This document shows positions 17,113 to 25,278 of a stretch of 64,000 bases of DNA, one piece after another. The notes under the pieces are model-generated. The model was not told the origin of the DNA. It saw only the letters and a list, made by a program, of their open reading frames with translations, and made no database searches. The translations under genes and the position numbers were made by a program. The stretch is from an uncultured Pseudokineococcus sp. GTDB taxonomy: Bacteria; Actinomycetota; Actinomycetes; Actinomycetales; Quadrisphaeraceae. Where the stretch lies: contig NZ_CANMAA010000007.1 in the NCBI RefSeq assembly GCF_947495735.1, forward strand, positions 1-64,000, read 5' to 3'. Numbering within the stretch: position 1 is the stretch's first letter; every line of letters starts with the position of its first letter.

Positions 17113-18185
17113 GACTCGAACGCCATCGGCAGGTAGTCGTCGACGTTCTCCGCCGTGACGACCGGGGCGTACAGCGTCATGGAGCGGGGCACCTCGTTCT
17201 CCACGAGGTCCGAGAGCCCCTTGCCCTGGGCGATCAGACGGGCCAGGCGGATGCCGTCGGCCGCCTGGGTCGAGGGGTAGACGACCGTGGCCTGCACGAC
17301 CGAGCCGCCCTCCTGGATGTCCCGCATCACGTTCGCGGACCCCGCCCCGCCGACCATGATGAACTCGTCCCGACCGGCCGCCTCGATGGCGGCGAGCACG
17401 CCGACGCCCTGGTCGTCGTCGTGGTTCCACAGGGCGTCGATCTCCGGCGCCGCCTGGAGCAGGTTCGCGGTCACCGCCTCCCCCGACTCCACGGTGAACT
17501 CGGCCGCGACGCGGTTGTCCACGTCCAGGCCGCAGTCGGCGAGCGCGTCGGCGAAGCCCTGGCTGCGGTCCTGCGTCAGGGGCAGCGAGTCGATGCCGGC
17601 CACCTCCGCGACGACGGCGTCGGGCTGGTCGCCGAGCTGCTCGCAGATGTAGGTGCCGGCCGAGACGCCCATGCCGTAGTTGTCGCCGAGGACGGTGGAG
17701 CGCGCGGCGAAGGGGCTCGAGAACTCGCGGTCCACGTTGATGACGGGGATGCCCTCCTCCATGGCGCGCAGGGCGATCGGCGTCAGCGCGGCCCCGTCGA
17801 CCGGGAGCAGCACGATGGCGTCGACGCCCTCGTTGATGAAGGTCTCGACCTGGCTGATCTGCAGGCCGACGTCGTTGGTGCCCTCGGCCTGCCGGAGCTC
17901 GACGTCCTCGTAGCCGTCGGCCTCCGCGACGGCGGCGGTGCTGACCGCGGCCATCCAGCCGTGGTCGGCGGCCGGTGCGGTGAAGCCGATGACGACCTCG
18001 TCGCCGGGGGCGTCGTTGCCGCTGCCGGCGGCGGGCGCCGCCGCGGCCTCGGCGCTCTCCTCCTCGGGCGCGGCGTTGCTGACGCAGCCGGGGAGCAGCA
18101 CGGCGACGGCCAGGGCGGTCGGCAGGGCGAGCGCACGGCTGCGGCTGCGGCGGGCGGCGGTGCGGGGGGTGCGGGTGGTCGACAT
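17109..18185 (-). CDS. ribose-type sugar ABC transporter substrate-binding lipoprotein
   Basis: 358-aa binding protein of the periplasmic-binding type 1 (RbsB) family. The leader is Arg-rich, then a hydrophobic core and lipobox LPGC, then an acidic Glu/Ala linker. The binding domain starts VVIGFTAPAADHGWMAAV and includes the RbsB-like NVDREFSSPFAARSTVLGDNYGMG. ATG 18185 has AGGAG upstream. It follows the permease gene by 117 bases on the same strand and is coupled to the dehydrogenase. The operon order ATPase-permease-binding protein is the common CUT2 order in actinobacteria. Confidence 0.93.
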   Translation of the reverse strand: MSTTRTPRTAARRSRSRALALPTALAVAVLLPGCVSNAAPEEESAEAAAAPAAGSGNDAPGDEVVIGFTAPAADHGWMAAVSTAAVAEADGYEDVELRQAEGTNDVGLQISQVETFINEGVDAIVLLPVDGAALTPIALRAMEEGIPVINVDREFSSPFAARSTVLGDNYGMGVSAGTYICEQLGDQPDAVVAEVAGIDSLPLTQDRSQGFADALADCGLDVDNRVAAEFTVESGEAVTANLLQAAPEIDALWNHDDDQGVGVLAAIEAAGRDEFIMVGGAGSANVMRDIQEGGSVVQATVVYPSTQAADGIRLARLIAQGKGLSDLVENEVPRSMTLYAPVVTAENVDDYLPMAFES

Positions 18186-18302
18186 CGTCGTCTCCTGGGG
18201 GTGGTGGCACGGGGTGCGCGGTCGGGTGGTGCCGGGGGGCGCGGCGGTGCGCGGGGTCGCGGGGAGGGCCGGCGGGACGGGTGCGGGACGCGGAGGCCGG
18301 CG

Positions 18303-19382
18303 CTAGTGCCGCCCGCTGCCGGAGCTCGCCCTCCCGGCGACCCGCTGCTGCAGGAGGACCGCGCCGACGATGACCGCGCCGCTGGCCACGGCCTGCACGG
18401 ACGTGGAGAGGTTGTTGAGGACGAAGACGTTGGTCAGCGTCGTGAAGATCAGGACGCCCAGGACCGTGCCCGTGATGGTGCCGCGGCCACCGGCCAGGAG
18501 GGTCCCGCCGATGACGACGGCCGCGATGGCCTCGAGCTCGAGCAGGGTGCCGTGGGTGGAGCTGCCCGTCGTGGTGCGGGCCATGAGCATCACCGCGGCG
18601 ATGCCGCAGGTGAGGCCGCTCAGGGTGTAGAGCATCAGCGTGTGCCGCTGCACGCGGATGCCGGCGAGGCGGGCGGCCTCGGGGTTGCCCCCGACGGCGA
18701 AGGTGCGCCGCCCGAAGGTGGTGCGGTTCAGCAGGACCCAGCCCGCGGCGGCCACCAGCCCGAAGACGAGCACGAGGACGGGGACGCCGAGGACCGACGC
18801 GCCGAAGAAGTCGGCGAAGCCGGGCACGCCGTCGATGATCTGGGTGCGGCGGCCGGCGATGATCTCGGCGAGGCCGCGCGAGGCGACCAGCATGGCCAGC
18901 GTCGCGATGAAGGCGACGACCCTGCCGTAGCTGATGACCACGCCGTTGACGAACCCGGCCGCGGTCCCCACGGCGAGGGCCGTGAACACCATGACGCCCC
19001 AGTGCAGGTCCGCGGCCAGGGCCTGGGTCGCCAGGGTGGTGGCCCACACCGAGGACAGCGCCACGAGGCCCCCGACGGACAGGTCGATGCCGCCGCCCGT
19101 GATGACGAAGGTCATGCCCACGGCCACGATGCCGACGACGGCCGCGGCGCGCAGCACCGTGACGAGGTTGTCCACCGACGCGAAGCGCTCCCCCGCCGTG
19201 AGCGCGCCGACGGCGCACAGCACGAGCAGGGCGAGCACCAGGCCCGCGCTGCGCCCGGCCGAGCCGGACAGGAGCCCCGCCCGCCGGCGTCCGCCGGAGG
19301 CCCCGGGCTCGGGCGACGGCTCGGGCAGGCCCAGGGCCGCCCCCGGCTGCGCCGTCGTGCTGCTGCTGCTGCTGACGCTCAT
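18303..19382 (-). CDS. ribose-type sugar ABC transporter permease
   Basis: 359-aa RbsC-like permease: a Ser-rich leader, eight to ten predicted membrane helices, the family segment MTFVITGGGIDLSVGG near residue 95 and the loop AVGGNPEAARLAGIRV. ATG 19382 overlaps the upstream ATPase stop (ATGA). Works with the double-domain ATPase and the lipoprotein as a CUT2 importer in the cytoplasmic membrane. Confidence 0.94.
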   Translation of the reverse strand: MSVSSSSSTTAQPGAALGLPEPSPEPGASGGRRRAGLLSGSAGRSAGLVLALLVLCAVGALTAGERFASVDNLVTVLRAAAVVGIVAVGMTFVITGGGIDLSVGGLVALSSVWATTLATQALAADLHWGVMVFTALAVGTAAGFVNGVVISYGRVVAFIATLAMLVASRGLAEIIAGRRTQIIDGVPGFADFFGASVLGVPVLVLVFGLVAAAGWVLLNRTTFGRRTFAVGGNPEAARLAGIRVQRHTLMLYTLSGLTCGIAAVMLMARTTTGSSTHGTLLELEAIAAVVIGGTLLAGGRGTITGTVLGVLIFTTLTNVFVLNNLSTSVQAVASGAVIVGAVLLQQRVAGRASSGSGRH

Positions 19383-21049
19383 GCCGCGCTCCCGTGCGTC
19401 GTGGGGGCTCCGGGCCCCGGTGCGGTCGTGCTGGGCGGTGCCGTCGGGCCGGGCGGGGCGGACGTCCCCGGCGAGGAGGTGGAGGCCCTGCTCCCCCGCC
19501 TCGCGCCGCCCCCCTGCATCACCAGGTCCAGGACCCGGTGCTCGTCGAGCTCGCCGGCGGGCCCCTGGTGCACGACCTCGCCGTCGGCCACCACGAGCAC
19601 GCGGTCGGACAGGCCGAGGACCTCCTCGATCTCGCTCGAGACGACGACGACCGCCACGCCCGAGTCCGCCAGCGCCCGCACCAGGGCGTACAGCTCGGAC
19701 CGGGCGCCGACGTCCACGCCGCGCGTCGGCTCGTCGAGCAGGAGCACGCGGCAGCCGCGCAGGAGCCAGCGCCCCAGCAGGACCTTCTGCTGGTTGCCCC
19801 CCGAGAGGTCGCCCGCGGGCCGCTCGGGGTCGCGGGGCCGCACGTCGAGCGCGGCCACCTGCTCGTCGGCCGCGGCGCGCTCACGCCCCCGGTCGACGAG
19901 GCCGCCACGGGCGAAGCGGCCCAGGCTCGAGAGGCTGATGTTGCGGACGACGGACTCGCCGAGGACCAGGCCCTGGCTCTTGCGCTCCTCCGGGCACAGC
20001 CCGACCCCCGCGCGGACGGCGCCGGCCACGTCCCCCGGGCGCAGCGGCCGGCCGTCCACCTCCACGACGCCCGAGGTGGCTCGGCGTGCGCCGTAGACCG
20101 TCTCGACGATCTCGGACCGGCCGGCGCCCACGAGCCCGGCGAGGCCGACCACCTCGCCCGCGCGGACGTCGAAGCTGACGCCGGTGAACTCCCCCCGCCG
20201 CGCGAGGTCCCGCACCGAGAGCACCGGGGCGGCGTCCTCGACCGGCGCCGGGCGCGGTGGGAAGACGTTCTCCACGGAGCGCCCGGTCATCAGCCGGATG
20301 ACCTCGTGCGTGGGGGTGTCCCGGACGTCGAGCGAGGAGGCCACCGTCCGGCCGTCCTTGAGGACGGTGATGCGGTCCCCGATCTCGCGGACCTCCTCCA
20401 GCCGGTGGGAGATGTAGACGACGGCCACGCCCTGGGCCGTGAGCTCGCGCACGACGGCGAACAGCCGCTCGACCTCGCCGGAGTCGAGCACGGCCGAGGG
20501 CTCGTCCATGATCATCAGCTGCACGTCCCGCGAGAGGGCGCGCGCCATGCTGACCACCTGCTGCGCCGCCGCGGGGAGCGAGCCCACCTCCGCCGAGGGC
20601 GAGATCTCGGGGTGCCCGAGCCGGGCGAGCAGCGCCGAGGCCCGCTGCCTGGCCTCCCTCCGCCGGGAGAGCCCGGCGCGCGAGCGCTCCTGCCCCAGCT
20701 CGACGTTGTCCGCGACGGTCAGGCCGTCGACGAGGTCGAGCTCCTGGTAGATCGTGCCGATGCCGAGGTCGATGGCGGCCTGGGGGGTCGTGACCCGCAC
20801 GGGCTCCCCCCGCCACACCAGCTCCCCCTCGTCGGGGGCGTGGGCCCCCGCCAGGACCTTGATCAGCGTGGACTTGCCGGCGCCGTTCTGGCCCAGCAGG
20901 CAGTGCACCTCGCCGGGGAGGACCTCGAGGTCCACGCCGTCGAGGGCGCGCACGCCCGGGAAGGCCTTCACGAGACCGGTGCACCGCAGCAGCGGCGCAC
21001 CCGCCGCGGGCCGCGGCGCCGGGGGCGCGGTGCTCGGCTCAGCTGGCAC
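19379..21049 (-). CDS. sugar ABC transporter ATP-binding protein (double ATPase, RbsA/XylG type)
   Basis: 556-aa ATPase with two ABC domains, as in all CUT2 importers. Domain 1 has Walker A LLGQNGAGKST, Walker B LMIMDEPS and a Q-loop. Domain 2 has a degenerate Walker A GLVGAGRSE, signature LSGGNQQKV and Walker B VLLLDEPT. The frame is open to 21193, but GTG 21049 has GAGGAGG five bases upstream and gives the family-like N-terminus; the earlier part would overlap the promoter. First gene of the operon driven by the promoter at 21129-21157. Confidence 0.94.
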   Translation of the reverse strand: MPAEPSTAPPAPRPAAGAPLLRCTGLVKAFPGVRALDGVDLEVLPGEVHCLLGQNGAGKSTLIKVLAGAHAPDEGELVWRGEPVRVTTPQAAIDLGIGTIYQELDLVDGLTVADNVELGQERSRAGLSRRREARQRASALLARLGHPEISPSAEVGSLPAAAQQVVSMARALSRDVQLMIMDEPSAVLDSGEVERLFAVVRELTAQGVAVVYISHRLEEVREIGDRITVLKDGRTVASSLDVRDTPTHEVIRLMTGRSVENVFPPRPAPVEDAAPVLSVRDLARRGEFTGVSFDVRAGEVVGLAGLVGAGRSEIVETVYGARRATSGVVEVDGRPLRPGDVAGAVRAGVGLCPEERKSQGLVLGESVVRNISLSSLGRFARGGLVDRGRERAAADEQVAALDVRPRDPERPAGDLSGGNQQKVLLGRWLLRGCRVLLLDEPTRGVDVGARSELYALVRALADSGVAVVVVSSEIEEVLGLSDRVLVVADGEVVHQGPAGELDEHRVLDLVMQGGGARRGSRASTSSPGTSAPPGPTAPPSTTAPGPGAPTTHGSAA

Positions 21050-21128
21050 GGGTGCCTCCTCGTCGACGTCGACGCCGTCGTCTCCGCCACCCCGGGGGGT
21101 GACCCGGCTCCTTCGCCGGGCACGACGG

Positions 21129-21157
21129 ACGCTAGGGAGACTTCTGACGCCCGTCAA
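21129..21157 (-). promoter_or_regulatory. promoter with overlapping operator for the second sugar operon
   Basis: Minus-strand -35 TTGACG (21152-21157) and -10 TAGCGT (21129-21134) are separated by exactly 17 bases. The palindrome TGACG-CC-CGTCA (21145-21156) overlaps the -35. It is about 80 bases before the ATPase start and faces the ROK regulator, so it is the probable operator. Confidence 0.75.
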
Positions 21158-21252
21158 GCAAAAGTTCTCCGTCGACGGTGTGAAAGGCCTCACGTCCCGC
21201 CGCGTAGTGTCGGTCGGCGGTCACCTGGCACCGCGGCAGAGCAGGAGGACCC

Positions 21253-22503
21253 ATGGCGCAGCAGACCCCCGCCGCCGGGACGGCCGAGGCCGTGCCGCCC
21301 CCCGCCGGGGCGCCCGCGAGCCGCTCGGGCGCCGCACGCCCGCGGCCGGCCGTCGCCGGGGTCGGCGACCTGTTCCAGCACCTGCGCGACGGCCGCGCCC
21401 GCACCCGCGCCGAGCTCGCGGAGACGACCGGCCTGTCGCGCTCCTCCATCGCCTCCCGCGTCGACCGCCTGCTGGAGTCCGGGCTCGTCGCCGCGGTGGG
21501 AGAGGCGGTCTCCACGGGCGGGCGGCCACCGGCCCGCTTCGCCTTCGCCCCGGGGTCGCGCGTCGTGCTGGGCGCCGACCTCGGGGTCACCCACGGCGTC
21601 GTGGAGCTCACCGACCTCGCCGGCGAGGTGCTCGCGGCGCACGCCGCGCCGCTGCGCATCGCCGACGGCCCGGAGCCCGTGCTCGAGTGGGTCGTCCGGA
21701 CGGCCTCGCACCTGCTCGAGCGCGCCGGGCGCGGCCCCGAGGAGCTGGTGGGCACGGGGATCGGCCTGCCGGGCCCCGTCGACCACGGCAGCGGGCGCCC
21801 CGTGCGGCCGCCGATCATGCCCGGCTGGGACGACGCCGACGTCCGCGGCCTCGTCGGCGCGCACCTGCCCGGCGTCGTCCTGGCCGACAACGACGTCAAC
21901 CTCATGGCGCTGGGAGAGCACGTCCACGCGTGGCGCGGGGCGGACCACCTGCTCGTGGTCAAGGTCTCGACCGGCATCGGCCTGGGCATCATCAGCGGCG
22001 GCCGGCTCGACCGCGGCGCCCGCGGCGCAGCGGGCGACCTCGGCCACGTCCAGGTGCCCGGCCGCGACGACGCCCCGTGCGCGTGCGGCCACACCGGGTG
22101 CCTCGAGGCGGTCGCCGGGGGCGGGGCCCTCGCGCGGGCGCTGGCGGCGGACGGCGCGCGGGTCGAGGGCGTCGGGGACGTCGTGGAGCTGGTGCGCGGC
22201 GGGGACGCCCGGGCCGTGGCCGCCGTCCGCACCGCGGGTCGCGACCTCGGTCGCGTCCTCGCCACCTGCGTCAACATCCTCAACCCGTCGGTGGTCGTCC
22301 TGGGCGGCTCCCTGGCCGAGGTGGACGAGCACCTGCTGGCCGGCGTGCGCGAGGTCGTCTACGCGCGCTCGCTGCCCCTCGCGACCGCGGACCTGCGGGT
22401 GGTCCGCTCGCAGATGGGCGACCGGGCGGCGGTCGCGGGCGCCAGCGCGATGGTGGCCGAGCACGCCCTCTCCCCCGAGGGCGTGGACGCCGCCTGCGGG
22501 TGA
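21253..22503 (+). CDS. ROK family transcriptional regulator
   Basis: 416-aa ROK regulator: N-terminal winged helix (about residues 38-95) and a sugar-kinase-like fold. The ROK zinc signature is complete, with C276, C278 and C283 in the CACGHTGCLEA segment and H265 as fourth ligand. The N-terminal DNA-binding extension marks it as a regulator, not a kinase. ATG 21253 has AGGAGG upstream. It is divergent from the ABC operon and next to a palindrome that overlaps the operon -35, so it most likely represses the operon until a sugar binds. Confidence 0.93.
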   Translation: MAQQTPAAGTAEAVPPPAGAPASRSGAARPRPAVAGVGDLFQHLRDGRARTRAELAETTGLSRSSIASRVDRLLESGLVAAVGEAVSTGGRPPARFAFAPGSRVVLGADLGVTHGVVELTDLAGEVLAAHAAPLRIADGPEPVLEWVVRTASHLLERAGRGPEELVGTGIGLPGPVDHGSGRPVRPPIMPGWDDADVRGLVGAHLPGVVLADNDVNLMALGEHVHAWRGADHLLVVKVSTGIGLGIISGGRLDRGARGAAGDLGHVQVPGRDDAPCACGHTGCLEAVAGGGALARALAADGARVEGVGDVVELVRGGDARAVAAVRTAGRDLGRVLATCVNILNPSVVVLGGSLAEVDEHLLAGVREVVYARSLPLATADLRVVRSQMGDRAAVAGASAMVAEHALSPEGVDAACG

Positions 22504-22546
22504 CCGGGGGCGGGTGACGGGCGGCCGCCGCCCCGGCACCCGGCGC

Positions 22547-24373
22547 TCAGTCGCCCCGCAGCGCCCCCGCGACGGCGCGCCCGGCGGCGCCGACCGACTG
22601 GCGCAGGCCCTGGCGCAGGACGCCGGCGGCAGCCGGGTCCCCCTTGAGCTGGCTCTTGAGGGTGTTCCACGCCTGCTCGGCGCTGGGGTGCGGCGGGATC
22701 ATCGGCACGTCCTCGTCCACGACCGCGTCCAGCACGAAGGGGCGGTCCCACGCCCACGCGGCGTCGAGGGCCGACCCGACCTGCTCGGGCCCGTCGAGGC
22801 GCCGCCCGGCCAGCCCGAGCAGCTCCGCCCAGCCCGCGTAGGGGACGTCGGGGACGCGCTGGGCGTCGGCGTAGGGCACCTCGCCCTGCTGCGCCCGCGC
22901 CTCCCAGGTGACGAAGGACAGGTCGCGGTTGTTGAGCACGAGGACGACGAAGCGCGGGTCCGCCCACCCGCGCCAGCGCTGGGCGACGGTGATGAGCTCG
23001 TTGACGCCGTTCATCTGCATGGCCCCGTCCCCGATGATCGCGAGGACGGGCCGGTCGGGGTGGGCCTCCTTGGCGGCGAGGGCGTACGGCATCCCGCCGC
23101 CCATCGACAGCAGCGTGCCGGACAGCGAGGCGAGCATCCCCGGGCGCATCGACAGGTCCCGGGCGAACCAGGCGGTCGCCGTGCCGCAGTCGGCAGCCAC
23201 CATGACGTCGTCGGGCAGGCGGTCGGACAGGCCGCGCACGACCAGCTGGGGGTTCAGCGGCTCCGCCTTCGCCGTCGCGCTCTCCAGGCTCCAGGCGTCC
23301 CACGCGCGGTTCCAGCGCGCGACGTCCTCGCGCCAGGACGGGTCGGGCTGCGCCCCGCCGTCCTCCTCCAGGAGCGGCAGCAGCGCCGCCAGGGTGAGCG
23401 CCGCGTCGCCGACGAGGTTGACCTCCGTCGGGTAGCGCAGCCCGCAGCGGGCGCCGTCGACGTCGATCTGCACGGCCCGCGCCGCCCCGGGCGCCGGGTA
23501 GTACTCGCTGTAGGGCATCGTCGAGCCGACGATGAGGAGGGTGTCGCAGCCGTCCATGAGCTCCCACGACGGCCGCGTCCCGAGCAGCCCGATGGCGCCG
23601 GTGACCCACTCGAGGTCGTCGTCGAGCACCGTCTTGCCGAGCAGCGCCTTCGCGACCCCCGCGCCCAGCCGGTCGGCCACGGCCGTGAGCTCCTCGCGAG
23701 CGCCCGCGGCGCCGACGCCGGCCAGGACCGCCACCTTCTTGCCCGCCCGCAGCACCTCGGCGGCGGCGCGCAGGCTCTCGGCCGGCGGCGTCCCGACCGG
23801 GCTGCTCGGCACGGACGAGGTGTGCACGTACCCGTGCGCGTACGGCGGGTGCTCGACGGCGTCGGCGTCCTGGAGGTCGCTCGGCAGGACCAGCACCGTG
23901 ACCGTCCGGTGCGCCAGCGCCGTGCGCGCCGCGCGGTCCACCGCGTGCTGCACCTGCGAGGCGTCCGACAGGACGTGCACGTAGTCCCCGGCGACGTCCT
24001 TGACGAGGTTCGCCAGGTCCACCTCCTGGTAGAACGACGTCCCCAGCGCCGAGGTGGCGGTGTGCCCCAGCAGCGCGACCACGGGGACGTGGTCCATCTT
24101 CGCGTCGTACAGGCCGTTGAGGGCGTGGATCGCCCCGGGGCCCGAGGTGACGGCCACGACGCCGAGGTCGCTGCCGCCGTACTTGACGTCCGCGCACGCC
24201 GCGAAGGCGGCCGTCTCCTCGTGCCGGACCTGGACGAACTGCGCCGCGCCCCGCTGGGCCGCGCGGTCGACGGCGGACATCACGCCGCCGATGCCGTCCC
24301 CGGCGTAGCCGTAGTACCGGTGGGCGCCCCAGGTGGCCAGGCGCGAGACGAGGTGGTCGCCGACGGTGGGCAT
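22547..24373 (-). CDS. pyruvate oxidase / pyruvate dehydrogenase (quinone)-type ThDP enzyme
   Basis: 608-aa thiamine-diphosphate enzyme with three domains: PYR (1-170), central (190-330) and PP (375-550). The catalytic Glu is E52 in the RHEETAAF segment; the ThDP/Mg site is the GDGAMQM...NN block near residue 445-475. The PoxB/acetolactate-synthase-like organisation fits a FAD-binding decarboxylase, giving acetate or acetyl-phosphate from pyruvate; a closely related oxoacid cannot be excluded. ATG 24373 has GGAGGT upstream. Monocistronic, convergent with the ROK gene and divergent from the two-component genes. Confidence 0.9.
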   Translation of the reverse strand: MPTVGDHLVSRLATWGAHRYYGYAGDGIGGVMSAVDRAAQRGAAQFVQVRHEETAAFAACADVKYGGSDLGVVAVTSGPGAIHALNGLYDAKMDHVPVVALLGHTATSALGTSFYQEVDLANLVKDVAGDYVHVLSDASQVQHAVDRAARTALAHRTVTVLVLPSDLQDADAVEHPPYAHGYVHTSSVPSSPVGTPPAESLRAAAEVLRAGKKVAVLAGVGAAGAREELTAVADRLGAGVAKALLGKTVLDDDLEWVTGAIGLLGTRPSWELMDGCDTLLIVGSTMPYSEYYPAPGAARAVQIDVDGARCGLRYPTEVNLVGDAALTLAALLPLLEEDGGAQPDPSWREDVARWNRAWDAWSLESATAKAEPLNPQLVVRGLSDRLPDDVMVAADCGTATAWFARDLSMRPGMLASLSGTLLSMGGGMPYALAAKEAHPDRPVLAIIGDGAMQMNGVNELITVAQRWRGWADPRFVVLVLNNRDLSFVTWEARAQQGEVPYADAQRVPDVPYAGWAELLGLAGRRLDGPEQVGSALDAAWAWDRPFVLDAVVDEDVPMIPPHPSAEQAWNTLKSQLKGDPAAAGVLRQGLRQSVGAAGRAVAGALRGD

Positions 24374-24440
24374 GGGGGACCTCCGAGGTGGGGGGGTGGG
24401 CGCCCCACCCTCGCCGCCGGGGCGGCCGGGCGCACGCCGC

Positions 24441-24459
24441 GGGGCCTCGGCGAGGCCCC
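24441..24459. promoter_or_regulatory. 8-bp inverted repeat in the pox / response-regulator gap
   Basis: GGGGCCTC (24441-24448) and GAGGCCCC (24452-24459), loop GGC, midway between divergent genes. Could be an operator or a leader hairpin. GC-rich context makes chance occurrence plausible. Confidence 0.3.
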
Positions 24460-24549
24460 CCAGGACGGGGCCGGCCGGACAGCCGGCGCCCAGCGACCTC
24501 CCAGGCGAGGGGCAGACGCGGGCCAGGCTCGGCGCGCACACTGGCCGAC

Positions 24550-25278
24550 ATGACCGACTCACCGGAGGCCCGCCTCCTCGTCGTCGACGACGAGCCGAAC
24601 ATCCGCGAGCTGCTGTCCACCTCGCTGCGCTTCGCGGGCTTCGAGGTGCACACGGCCGCGGACGGGCACGAGGCGCTGCGGCAGGCCGAGCGCGTGCGCC
24701 CGGACCTCCTCGTCCTCGACGTGATGATGCCGGACCTCGACGGGTTCGCCGTGACGCGCCGCCTGCGCGAGCGCGGGCGCGACACGCCGGTCCTCTTCCT
24801 CACGGCGAAGGACGACCTCGCCGACCGCGTGCAGGGCCTGACGGTGGGCGGCGACGACTACGTCACCAAGCCCTTCAGCCTCGAGGAGGTCGTCGCCCGG
24901 ATCCGCGCCATCCTGCGGCGCACCGGGGGCGGGGCGGCGCCGGCGCCGGGCCACCTGGTCTTCGCCGACCTGGAGATGGACGAGGACAGCCACGAGGTCC
25001 GCCGCGGCGGGCGCGACGTCGAGCTCTCCCCCACCGAGTTCAAGCTGCTGCGCTACCTGATGCTCAACCCGAACCGGGTGCTGTCCAAGGCGCAGATCCT
25101 CGACCACGTGTGGAACTACGACTTCAACGGCGAGGCCGGGATCGTCGAGTCCTACATCTCCTACCTGCGCCGCAAGGTCGACACCGGGACGGGCCTCGAC
25201 GGCCAGCCGGTGCACCCGCTGATCCACACCCGCCGCGGCGTCGGCTACGTGCTGCGCCTGCCCCCCGAGGCGGCGTGA
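24550..25278 (+). CDS. OmpR-family response regulator
   Basis: 242-aa OmpR/PhoB-type regulator. Receiver: acidic DD at 13-14, phospho-acceptor D57 in LLVLDVMMPD, T85 and K107 of the TAK...DDYVTKPF region. Winged helix from about 145 (ELSPTEFKLLRYLMLNPNRVLSKAQIL). ATG 24550 is preferred; no good Shine-Dalgarno site is seen and CACACT lies seven bases upstream, so translation may be leaderless. Followed by its kinase with a 4-base GTGA overlap. The sequence resembles MprA/TcrX-type actinobacterial regulators, but the stimulus is unknown. Confidence 0.95.
   Translation: MTDSPEARLLVVDDEPNIRELLSTSLRFAGFEVHTAADGHEALRQAERVRPDLLVLDVMMPDLDGFAVTRRLRERGRDTPVLFLTAKDDLADRVQGLTVGGDDYVTKPFSLEEVVARIRAILRRTGGGAAPAPGHLVFADLEMDEDSHEVRRGGRDVELSPTEFKLLRYLMLNPNRVLSKAQILDHVWNYDFNGEAGIVESYISYLRRKVDTGTGLDGQPVHPLIHTRRGVGYVLRLPPEAA

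Noticed and set aside
17421-24553. Very long open frames antisense to the sugar and oxidase genes (over 800 and 1700 codons)
   Set aside because: They are Arg/Pro/Ala/Gly-rich, lack family motifs and mirror real genes; such frames are expected at this GC content.
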